Part shown: positions 1 to 5,762 of the stretch, piece after piece
How positions within the stretch are numbered: the first letter of the stretch is position 1
Layout of the letters: every line of letters starts with the position of its first letter
Source: Betaproteobacteria bacterium
GTDB taxonomy: Bacteria > Pseudomonadota > Gammaproteobacteria > Burkholderiales > Burkholderiaceae_C
Assembly (NCBI GenBank): GCA_947448675.1
Contig: CANFOR010000140.1
Span: 1-7,414, forward strand
Direction of reading: 5' to 3'
Length of the DNA stretch: 7,414 nucleotides
Program-made: the position numbers and the translations under genes
Notes under the pieces: generated by a model
Database searches by the model: none
The model's input: the letters and a program-made list of their open reading frames with translations, nothing else
Told to the model about the DNA's origin: nothing

Positions 1-863
1 AAGAGCCACGCAAAGACGTGAACCCCGACGAAGCCGTGGCCGTGGGCGCTGCCATTCAAGGCCAGGTCTTAAGCGGTGATCGCAAAGACGTGCTGTTGCT
101 CGACGTGACGCCACTGTCCCTGGGCATCGAAACCCTGGGCGGCGTGATGACCAAGATGATCGCCAAGAACACCACCATCCCCACTAAGTTCGCACAAACT
201 TTCTCCACCGCCGACGACAACCAACCCGCGGTGACCATCAAGGTCTACCAAGGCGAGCGCGAGCTGGCCAGTGGCAACAAGTCTTTGGGCGAGTTCAACC
301 TAGAAGGCATTCCGCCCGCAGCGCGCGGCACGCCGCAAATTGAAGTGAGCTTTGACATTGACGCCAACGGCATCTTGCACGTAGGCGCGAAAGACAAAGG
401 CACCGGCAAAGAAAACAAAATCACCATCAAGGCCAACTCGGGCCTCTCGGAAGCCGAGATCCAGCAAATGGTGAAAGACGCCGAGATCAATGCCGCCGAT
501 GACAAGAAAAAAGTCGAACTCGTGCAAGCACGCAACCAGGCCGAAGCCAGCGTGCACAGCGTGAAAAAAAGCCTCACCGAGTACGGTGACAAGCTCGAAG
601 CTGGCGAGAAAGAAAAGATCGAAGCCGCCATGAAAGACCTGGAGGAAGCCTTGAAGGGCGAAGACAAAGCCGCGATTGACGAGAAGAGCAATACGCTCAT
701 GACCGCCAGCCAGAAACTGGGTGAAAAAATGTACGCCGAGCAGCAAGCCAAAGAAGCCGCCAGCGCGGCATCGGCTGGCGCAGCGGGTGACGAGCATGCC
801 AAGGCCAAGCCAGCTGACGACAACGTGGTCGATGCCGAAGTGAAAGAAGTCAAAAAAGGCTAA
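1..863 (+). CDS. dnaK: Chaperone protein DnaK (Hsp70), 3' part only
   Basis: This is the C-terminal part of the ATP-dependent Hsp70 chaperone, which binds exposed hydrophobic segments of client proteins in the cytoplasm together with DnaJ and GrpE. The frame is open from base 3 (EPRKDVNPDEAVAVGAAIQG, the end of the nucleotide-binding domain), so the GTG at 18 is an internal valine and not a start. About 286 residues are visible. By comparison with E. coli DnaK (638 residues), roughly the first 360 lie upstream of the window. Next come the interdomain linker (DVLLLDVTPLSLGIET, visible residues about 29-44), the beta-sandwich substrate-binding domain, the helical lid rich in Lys/Glu/Ala, and an Ala-rich disordered stretch. 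The tail ends DAEVKEVKKG, a variant of the acidic EEVD/EEVKD-type end. It is followed after 22 bp by a membrane protein gene and then dnaJ. The promoter lies outside the window. Confidence 0.98.
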   Translation, partial: EPRKDVNPDEAVAVGAAIQGQVLSGDRKDVLLLDVTPLSLGIETLGGVMTKMIAKNTTIPTKFAQTFSTADDNQPAVTIKVYQGERELASGNKSLGEFNLEGIPPAARGTPQIEVSFDIDANGILHVGAKDKGTGKENKITIKANSGLSEAEIQQMVKDAEINAADDKKKVELVQARNQAEASVHSVKKSLTEYGDKLEAGEKEKIEAAMKDLEEALKGEDKAAIDEKSNTLMTASQKLGEKMYAEQQAKEAASAASAGAAGDEHAKAKPADDNVVDAEVKEVKKG

Positions 864-885
864 GGCCTAGCAGCTACAGCGCGCC

Positions 886-1467
886 ATGAACAAGACCCGC
901 CTAGAAGCCTTTAGCGACGGCGTAATTGCCATCATCATCACCATCATGGTGTTGGAGCTGAAGGTGCCCCATGGCGCCGAGTGGAAAGACTTGGCGCAAC
1001 TGGGGCCGGTGTTCTTGAGCTATGTGCTGAGTTTTGCCAATGTGGGCATTTACTGGAACAACCACCACCACCTTTTGCACGCTGCCAAAAAGGTTAATGG
1101 CCGCATCTTGTGGGCTAATTTGCATTTGCTGTTTTGGCTCTCGCTGATGCCATTCACTACGGCTTGGATGGGTGAGAACCATTTTGCCGCCCTACCCACC
1201 GCTGTGTATGCGCTAGACCTCTTGGTCTGCGCCGTGGCCTACACCCTCTTGCAATTTGAAATCATCCGCCTGCACGGCAACGAGTCGGTGCTGGCCAGCG
1301 CCATTGGCAGCGACCGCAAAGGCAAAATTTCACTCGCAGCATATGTGCTCTCCATTCCCATTGCATTGCTGGGTTACCCTCTGATGGCAGGCGCTTTAAT
1401 GATCGCCGTGGCCGCTATGTGGTTCATACCCGACCAGCGCATTGAAAACACACTAACCCACGAATAA
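886..1467 (+). CDS. TMEM175/DUF1211-family membrane protein, putative K+ channel
   Basis: This 193-residue protein is a putative potassium channel of the inner membrane. The N-terminus carries the family signature R-x3-F-S-D-x-V-x-A-I-x2-T (R5, F9-S10-D11, A15-I16, T19) in the first transmembrane helix. Hydrophobicity suggests six membrane segments at about 10-25, 41-58, 74-93, 103-123, 148-164 and 166-182, the usual size for single-repeat bacterial members, which are known to form tetramers. A histidine cluster, NHHHLLH (59-65), follows segment 2. The ATG at 886 is chosen because the FSD motif then falls at residues 9-11; no good Shine-Dalgarno sequence precedes it, so reinitiation after dnaK (stop 22 bp earlier) is plausible. 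The position between dnaK and dnaJ is unusual. The family assignment is firm from the motif; K+ conduction is inferred from characterised homologues. Confidence 0.88.
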   Translation: MNKTRLEAFSDGVIAIIITIMVLELKVPHGAEWKDLAQLGPVFLSYVLSFANVGIYWNNHHHLLHAAKKVNGRILWANLHLLFWLSLMPFTTAWMGENHFAALPTAVYALDLLVCAVAYTLLQFEIIRLHGNESVLASAIGSDRKGKISLAAYVLSIPIALLGYPLMAGALMIAVAAMWFIPDQRIENTLTHE

Positions 1468-1470
1468 AGG
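1466..1470 (+). promoter_or_regulatory. SD-like site for dnaJ overlapping the upstream stop codon
   Basis: The bases AAAGG directly after and overlapping the TAA stop (1465-1467) of the TMEM175-family gene are the only Shine-Dalgarno-like sequence before the dnaJ ATG at 1480, with a spacing of 9 bases. Ribosomes ending on the channel gene would cover this site, so dnaJ translation is probably coupled to that gene. The coupling is an inference from layout. Confidence 0.55.
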
Positions 1471-1479
1471 CGGCCGCGC

Positions 1480-2637
1480 ATGGCGACCAAACGCGACTAC
1501 TACGAAACCCTTGGCGTTCCCAAAAACGCCAGCGACGATGAGATCAAAAAGTCTTATCGCAAGATGGCGATGAAGCACCACCCTGACCGCAACCAGGGCG
1601 AGGGCTCGGCTGCGGCCGAGGTGAAGTTCAAAGAAGCCAAAGAGGCCTATGAGATGCTGAGCGACGCACAAAAGCGCGCCGCTTACGACCAGTATGGCCA
1701 TGCCGGAGTCGACCCCAATATGCGTGGCCCTGGCAGCCCGGGCGCAGAGGGCTTTGGCGGTTTTGCCGATGCTTTTGGCGACATTTTTGGCGACATTTTT
1801 GGCCAGCAGCGTGGCGGGCAACAACGCGGTGGCCGCCAAGTGTTCCGCGGCAACGACCTGAGCTACGCCATGGAGGTCACGCTCGAAGAAGCAGCCCACG
1901 GCAAAGACGCGCAAATTCGCATCCCCACCTGGGACGCCTGCAATATTTGCCACGGCAACGGTGCCAAACCCGGCTCCAAGCCGATCACCTGCACCACCTG
2001 CCACGGCCACGGCCAAGTGCAAATGCGCCAGGGGTTTTTCAGCGTGCAGCAAACCTGCCCGCAGTGCCGTGGCACCGGCAAAATCATCCCCGAGCCCTGC
2101 ACCACTTGCCACGGCCAAGGCAAGCTCAAGAGCAATAAAACCCTGGAAGTCAAAATCCCAGCGGGTATTGACGACAACATGCGCATCCGCAGCGCAGGCA
2201 ATGGCGAGCCAGGCAGCAATGGCGGGCCCGCAGGCGACCTGTACATTGAAATTCGGCTCAAGAAGCACGACATTTTTGAGCGCGATGGCGACGACCTGCA
2301 TTGCCAAGTGCCGGTGGCCATGACCACCGCTGCGCTGGGCGGCGAGATCGAAGTGCCCACCCTCGACAAAGACGGCGCAGGCAAGGCCAGCATCGACATC
2401 CCCGAGGGCACACAGCCAGGCAAAACCTTCCGGTTGCGCGGCAAAGGCATCAAGGGCGTGCGCTCGAGCTATCCCGGCGATCTGTATTGCCATGTGACGG
2501 TCGAAACGCCAGTGAAGCTCACCGAGCACCAGCGCAAGCTGCTCAAAGAGCTTGATGAATCTTTGCGCAAAGGCGGGCACAAGCACTCGCCTAGCGAAGA
2601 AGGTTGGGCAGACAAACTGCGCGGTTTCTTTAGCTAA
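1480..2637 (+). CDS. dnaJ: Chaperone protein DnaJ (Hsp40), complete
   Basis: This is the 385-residue co-chaperone that delivers substrates to DnaK and stimulates its ATPase. All classical type I parts are present in order: a J domain with the HPD motif at residues 34-36 (KHHPDRNQ); a Gly/Phe-rich region of about 76-125 with FGDIFGDIFG; four zinc-finger CxxCxGxG repeats starting at C154, C171, C193 and C207 (CNICHGNG, CTTCHGHG, CPQCRGTG, CTTCHGQG); and the C-terminal substrate-binding and dimerisation domains (about 215-385). Length is normal for the family (E. coli 376). The ATG at 1480 gives the standard start MATKRDYYETLG. It lies 12 bp after the stop of the channel gene and is the last gene of the operon. 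No defect was seen. It converges on the minus-strand radical SAM gene across a 157-bp gap. Confidence 0.99.
   Translation: MATKRDYYETLGVPKNASDDEIKKSYRKMAMKHHPDRNQGEGSAAAEVKFKEAKEAYEMLSDAQKRAAYDQYGHAGVDPNMRGPGSPGAEGFGGFADAFGDIFGDIFGQQRGGQQRGGRQVFRGNDLSYAMEVTLEEAAHGKDAQIRIPTWDACNICHGNGAKPGSKPITCTTCHGHGQVQMRQGFFSVQQTCPQCRGTGKIIPEPCTTCHGQGKLKSNKTLEVKIPAGIDDNMRIRSAGNGEPGSNGGPAGDLYIEIRLKKHDIFERDGDDLHCQVPVAMTTAALGGEIEVPTLDKDGAGKASIDIPEGTQPGKTFRLRGKGIKGVRSSYPGDLYCHVTVETPVKLTEHQRKLLKELDESLRKGGHKHSPSEEGWADKLRGFFS
1777..1800 (+). repeat. Tandem 12-bp repeat in the DnaJ G/F region
   Basis: Two perfect in-frame copies of GGCGACATTTTT lie side by side (1777-1788 and 1789-1800). They encode the FGDIFGDIFG segment of the Gly/Phe-rich region. 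Such GDIF doubling is common in DnaJ proteins, so this is a normal feature of the protein, although perfect DNA identity could permit slippage. Confidence 0.85.
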
Positions 2638-2656
2638 CAATTGCTGTGCCGCTCTG

Positions 2657-2710
2657 TGCTGCGCACTAACGGCGCGCAGCAGTGAGGTGCTGGAGTCTGC
2701 GCGCACGCAG
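2657..2710. terminator. GC-rich hairpins after dnaJ, no T tract
   Basis: Two inverted repeats follow the dnaJ stop. The first has a perfect 8-bp stem, TGCTGCGC (2657-2664) with GCGCAGCA (2674-2681), and a 9-base loop. The second has a 5-bp stem, CTGCG (2697-2701) with CGCAG (2706-2710), and a 4-base loop, followed by CTTT. Neither has a proper T run, so they may be mRNA 3'-end stabilisers or Rho-associated structures rather than classical intrinsic terminators. No coding signal was seen between 2638 and 2794. Confidence 0.35.
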
Positions 2711-2730
2711 CTTTGCCGCACCAACCAATC

Positions 2731-2784
2731 GCTATCAATTAAATAGCTACCAACGCATGTCCAGAGCGCCTTGTAGCCATTTTT
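2731..2784. repeat. Bipartite palindromic intergenic element, likely two-way terminator
   Basis: A first inverted repeat, GCTAT (2731-2735) with ATAGC (2743-2747) around CAATTAA, runs directly into a second, GCTAC (2746-2750) with GTAGC (2773-2777). The second arms also pair further in with an AA/TT step and CGC/GCG around a bulge. The unit ends in CCATTTTTA. The architecture (short A/T-loop palindrome, then a longer GCGC-containing hairpin, then an AT-rich end) matches from memory a dispersed intergenic element of Comamonadaceae chromosomes. Here it lies between the convergent ends of dnaJ and the radical SAM gene. Reading rightwards the second hairpin precedes five T's; reading leftwards the small hairpin contains T-rich sequence. 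Termination for both genes is therefore plausible. Family membership is recalled, not searched. Confidence 0.6.
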
Positions 2785-2794
2785 ACTCTAGAAC

Positions 2795-3901
2795 TCAGAA
2801 CAAAACGCTCTGCCCACGGGCCAGCGCGTGGCGAAACTGGCCGACGTCAAGCTCGACACGCTCGCGGTTGAAACCCAATCGCGCGCTAGCCTTGCAAAAG
2901 CGTTGCGCGATCAACTCTGCCCAGACCCCACTGCCCTTCATGCGGGTAGCAAAGTTGGCGTCGTAGTCTTTGCCGCCGCGCATCTCGCGGATGCGCGCCA
3001 TGGTGCGCTCGGCCCGTTGCGGGTAGTGCAGCTGCAGCCATTGCTGAAAGATGCCGTTCAGCTCCCACGGCAGGCGCAACACGGTGTAGAAAGCGCTACG
3101 TGCACCGGCCTCCCACGCGGCCTCTAGCACCTGCTCCATGTCGTCGTTTACAAAGGGGATTTGCGGGCCGACGCTCACACCCACGGGCACGCCCTGCGCG
3201 GCCAGGGCGCGAATGGTGCGCAGCCTGCGGTGCGGCGCGGCAGCGCGCGGCTCCAGCTTGCGCGCCAATGCTGCGTCAAGTGTGGTGAGGGTCACGTAGA
3301 CGGCGGCGAGTTTACGCTCGGCCATGGGGACAATCAGATCGAGGTCGCGTTCGACGCCACTGCCCTTGGTGACCAAGCCAAAGGGGTGGTGCGTTTCGCT
3401 CAGCACCTGCAGTACCGCGCGGGTGAGTTGCAGCTCGCGCTCTATGGGTTGGTAGCAGTCGGTCACCGTGCCCAGGGCGATCTGCTGGGGCACGTAGCTG
3501 GCGCGGCCCAGCTCGGCACGCAGCACTTGCGCGATGTTGCGTTTGGCGATGATGCGCGTCTCAAAGTCGAGGCCCGGCGACAGGCCCAGGTAGCTGTGCG
3601 TTGGCCGGGCGTAACAGTAGCTGCAGCCATGCTCGCAACCACGGTAAGGGTTGAGACCGTAGGCAAAATAAATGTCGGGCGAGTCGTTGTGGCTGATGGC
3701 GCTTTTGGCGTCTTCCCAGCTCACGGTAGTGGCAGGTGCTGCCAGGGCTACCTTGGTATGGGTGGCCTCATTAAAAGCGCTCCAACCGTCGTCAAAGGGG
3801 TCGCGCGCGCGATGTTCAAAGCGGTGAGGGCTGCGCGTAGCCGCGCCACGGCCTTTGATGGCCGAGACGTCTACCCGTTGCTCTTCACCCTGTAGCCCCA
3901 T
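2795..3901 (-). CDS. PA0069-family (SplB-like) radical SAM protein
   Basis: This 368-residue cytoplasmic iron-sulfur enzyme belongs to the radical SAM superfamily, in the COG1533 group related to spore photoproduct lyase. The cluster-binding motif CxxxCxxC is intact at C89-C93-C96 inside GLNPYRGCEHGCSYCYARPTH (82-102), the hallmark of the PA0069 subfamily. The conserved GTVTDCYQPIE (144-154) follows. The N-terminus contains the family's IKGRGAA-x-HRFE stretch (15-29). Length is normal and no frameshift was seen. The ATG at 3901 is preceded by a weak SD-like AGGCAGGG; the few residues before IKGRGAA are poorly conserved, so the exact start is less certain than the gene. The reaction is unknown; the SplB relationship has led to the name 'DNA repair photolyase', which is not proof of activity. 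It lies 68 bp after the kinase gene on the same strand, but a LexA-box-like site in that gap suggests separate, damage-inducible control. Confidence 0.95.
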   Translation of the reverse strand: MGLQGEEQRVDVSAIKGRGAATRSPHRFEHRARDPFDDGWSAFNEATHTKVALAAPATTVSWEDAKSAISHNDSPDIYFAYGLNPYRGCEHGCSYCYARPTHSYLGLSPGLDFETRIIAKRNIAQVLRAELGRASYVPQQIALGTVTDCYQPIERELQLTRAVLQVLSETHHPFGLVTKGSGVERDLDLIVPMAERKLAAVYVTLTTLDAALARKLEPRAAAPHRRLRTIRALAAQGVPVGVSVGPQIPFVNDDMEQVLEAAWEAGARSAFYTVLRLPWELNGIFQQWLQLHYPQRAERTMARIREMRGGKDYDANFATRMKGSGVWAELIAQRFCKASARLGFNRERVELDVGQFRHALARGQSVLF

Positions 3902-3914
3902 ATGCCCTGCCTTT

Positions 3915-3945
3915 GTGCTTGCAAGCGCGGACGGCTTGCAAGCAC
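3915..3945 (-). repeat. Twin palindrome / 12-bp stem hairpin in the radical SAM leader
   Basis: GTGCTTGCAAGC (3915-3926) and GCTTGCAAGCAC (3934-3945) form a perfect 12-bp inverted repeat with a 7-base loop (3927-3933). Each arm itself contains the 10-bp palindrome GCTTGCAAGC (3917-3926 and 3934-3943), so the same site occurs twice, 17 bp start to start. It ends 13 bases before the radical SAM ATG. It could be a double operator, or an RNA hairpin next to the ribosome binding site when transcription enters from upstream. No T run follows on the minus strand, so it does not look like an intrinsic terminator for the kinase operon. Confidence 0.7.
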
Positions 3946-3951
3946 AGTATA
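3946..3951 (-). promoter_or_regulatory. Candidate -10 box of the radical SAM gene
   Basis: On the minus strand the hexamer TATACT (one mismatch to TATAAT) overlaps the edge of the LexA-box-like site, about 45 bases before the start codon. No convincing -35 hexamer was found at 16-18 bases upstream. A repressor on the LexA box would block such a promoter. The call rests on position and one hexamer only. Confidence 0.35.
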
Positions 3952-3969
3952 CTGTTTATTTATACAGTT
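3950..3969. promoter_or_regulatory. LexA (SOS) box upstream of the radical SAM gene
   Basis: The plus-strand sequence TACTGTTTATTTATACAGTT matches the E. coli LexA consensus TACTGTATATATATACAGTA at 17 of 20 positions, including both invariant half-sites in the CTGT-N8-ACAG arrangement (CTGT 3952-3955, ACAG 3964-3967). Betaproteobacterial LexA is known to use this type of site. It ends next to the kinase stop codon and lies about 50 bp before the radical SAM start on the minus strand, the right distance for promoter repression. Overlapping it is a separate perfect 12-bp palindrome, ACAGTATACTGT (3944-3955). LexA control is inferred from sequence alone. Confidence 0.75.
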
Positions 3970-5760
3970 TTAGTGCAGAGTGCGCAAGGCCAAAGCCCCC
4001 AAGCCATCTAATAGCGCCTGAGGCTTGACGGGCTTGATGAGCAAAGCCAAGCCATGGACCTGAGCGGCTTGCCGAATCTCCGCACTGGTTTCGCCCGACA
4101 TCAGCAAACAGGGCACACCGCGCTGCTGCAATTGCAAGGCCAGCTCCAGACCGTTAGTAGCGCCTGGCAAACGTACATCGCAAACCGCCATGCATACCTT
4201 TGCAGACAGTACCAATGCATCGGCAGCATTGGCCGCGTGCAAGATGGGCAAGCCGAGTTCACTTAAAAGTTGCAACATGGCTTGGGTAACCAACACATCG
4301 TCTTCCACCACCAAGATCGAATGCCCGCTGGCCTGGGTCACCCGCGAGATCGCGCTGGGCAGTTGCAACATGGCCTGCACTGCTGGGCTGGGGTTAGGGC
4401 TGTGGCTGGACGAACGCGCATGCAGGGTGTCCAGTGCGGCCACATTCGCTTTAGGCAAATAGACAGAAATGCATGTCCCCTGGCCAGGGCGCGAACGCAA
4501 CACCATTTCACCTTGCATCAAAGCCATGAAGCGCCGCGCGATCGACAAGCCCAAACCAAAACCCATAGAACGGTCACGCTCGGGGTTGCTGAGCTGCACA
4601 AACTCTTCAAAAACCTTCGCTTGCAGGTCTGCAGCAATGCCCACGCCAGCGTCACGCACCTGGATGCACCAACAGTCTTGCACCGAGCGCAAAACCAGTA
4701 CCACGCGGCCATCTTCCAATGAAAACTTAATCGCGTTGTCTAATAAATTCGACAATACGCGTTTTAGCATTAATACATCGGCTAAAACATAACGCCCGGG
4801 CATGGCCATGGCCACGATACGGATCGATTTTCTCTCGGCCACCGCGCTGTGCTGCATCACCAAGCCGCGCAGTAGCGGCGCAACTTCTACCGGCGCCAAC
4901 TCTGCGTGCAAGCTATCGGCGTCCATGCGCGTTAAATCCAAAACTTGGGACAACAGGTCGTCTAAGGCATGCCAAGACTGGTAAATGCCACTAAGCGCTT
5001 TTTGGGATGCTGCATCTTGCGCGCGGTTTAGCAAAGGTGCCAAATACAAGCCAATGGCATGCACCGGCTGGCGCAGGTCGTGGCTCACGGCAGCAAAGAA
5101 GCGCGCTTTTGCCAAGCCCACAGCGGCAGTGGCATCTACAGCAATCTCTGCACGTTTGCGCAACGCGGCCTGTTCTATCAAGGCCTTGTATTGCATGTGG
5201 CCAAACATAGACAGTGCTACTACCACCACATAGCCACCAATGCCCAAAGAAAACAAGAGCCAACTGTCTTCAAAAAAATAACGTGTGGCAGTAGGCAAGA
5301 CGGCTAATGCAGCACCGATGGCACCACGCCAATGGTCGCCAGAAAACTGCAGTACGCTCATGGCACCGATCACCACCACGCATACGTTGAGCACCCCTAG
5401 CATTCCCAAATTACCAGGAACATAGAGCAAATACGCAGCAGACCCCATGCATATTTGGCTGAGCCAAAAAATGCCGCGTTCAATATGCAGGCGCTGAGGC
5501 AGCGGCCACCTCTGCAAAATGGGTCGGGTAGCACACCACAATTGAATGCCTCCCGTGCTCAAGGCCAATGCCAGCCACGTCAGCGGCATCCATAGCGGCA
5601 AATACGGGATAAAGTAGCTAGCAATTAAGCAATTACCTAAAGTGGTAACGGACAACAAACTCCAGGTAGTTGCCAGGTCTTTGGGTGTGTAAAAAGAAGC
5701 TGCACTCAGAGCCTCTGGGTCTGGCGCTTTATTTTCCGCAGCCATATATTCTGCGGCCAT
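3970..5760 (-). CDS. Hybrid sensor histidine kinase with C-terminal receiver domain
   Basis: This 596-residue inner-membrane protein senses an unknown signal and autophosphorylates. Residues 33-188 hold about six membrane segments with no large periplasmic domain, followed by a short helical linker (189-215). The dimerisation domain carries the phospho-accepting histidine H227 in FFAAVSHDLRQPVHAIGLYL. The ATPase domain shows the N box NLLDNAIKFS (N338, N342), G1 DAGVGI (D370), F box VFEEFVQL and G2 GFGLGLSIA (400-408). A Ser/Pro-rich linker (450-480) leads to a receiver domain with acidic pair D487-D488, phospho-acceptor D528 (CDVRLPG), S555 and K576 (IKPVKP). All catalytic residues are present. 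Its ATG overlaps the regulator's TAA as TAATG; a second in-frame ATG five codons later lies in a repeated MAAEYMAAE stretch. It is probably the partner kinase of the adjacent regulator. Confidence 0.94.
   Translation of the reverse strand: MAAEYMAAENKAPDPEALSAASFYTPKDLATTWSLLSVTTLGNCLIASYFIPYLPLWMPLTWLALALSTGGIQLWCATRPILQRWPLPQRLHIERGIFWLSQICMGSAAYLLYVPGNLGMLGVLNVCVVVIGAMSVLQFSGDHWRGAIGAALAVLPTATRYFFEDSWLLFSLGIGGYVVVVALSMFGHMQYKALIEQAALRKRAEIAVDATAAVGLAKARFFAAVSHDLRQPVHAIGLYLAPLLNRAQDAASQKALSGIYQSWHALDDLLSQVLDLTRMDADSLHAELAPVEVAPLLRGLVMQHSAVAERKSIRIVAMAMPGRYVLADVLMLKRVLSNLLDNAIKFSLEDGRVVLVLRSVQDCWCIQVRDAGVGIAADLQAKVFEEFVQLSNPERDRSMGFGLGLSIARRFMALMQGEMVLRSRPGQGTCISVYLPKANVAALDTLHARSSSHSPNPSPAVQAMLQLPSAISRVTQASGHSILVVEDDVLVTQAMLQLLSELGLPILHAANAADALVLSAKVCMAVCDVRLPGATNGLELALQLQQRGVPCLLMSGETSAEIRQAAQVHGLALLIKPVKPQALLDGLGALALRTLH
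4268..4374. repeat. Two in-frame copies of a 14-bp direct repeat in the kinase gene
   Basis: AGTTGCAACATGGC occurs exactly at 4268-4281 and again at 4361-4374, 93 bp (31 codons) apart and in the same frame. Both copies encode QAMLQL (kinase residues 462-467 and 493-498), once in the linker and once in the first helix of the receiver. A related VTQA also appears twice (474-477 and 491-494). This may be a trace of a small duplication near the linker-receiver junction, or chance. Confidence 0.6.
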
Positions 5761-5762
5761 TA
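5758..5762 (-). other. TAATG stop/start overlap linking regulator and kinase genes
   Basis: On the minus strand the regulator's TAA (5762-5760) and the kinase's ATG (5760-5758) share one base as TAATG. No SD-like sequence precedes this ATG, which suggests termination-reinitiation coupling so that both partners are made together. Confidence 0.75.

Noticed and set aside
18..20. GTG at 18 as a start codon of a short gene
   Set aside because: The frame continues upstream with DnaK sequence (EPRKD), so this is an internal valine codon.
245..853. Minus-strand open frame of 202 codons across the dnaK end
   Set aside because: It lies wholly opposite conserved DnaK sequence, and its Ser/Leu/Ala-rich composition mirrors the Lys/Glu/Ala-rich lid.
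1453..2724. Long open frame of 423 codons on the minus strand across dnaJ
   Set aside because: It is antisense to a fully intact dnaJ with all domain motifs. Its protein is Ala/Val/His-rich without recognisable motifs, typical of a shadow of GC-biased codon use.
3161..3895. Plus-strand open frame of 244 codons across the radical SAM gene
   Set aside because: The opposite strand has the conserved CxxxCxxC motif and family signatures; this frame has no motif and no upstream signals.
3915..3945. The 12-bp stem hairpin as an intrinsic terminator of the kinase operon
   Set aside because: On the minus strand it is followed by AAAGGCAGGG rather than a T run, and it lies directly before a ribosome binding site.
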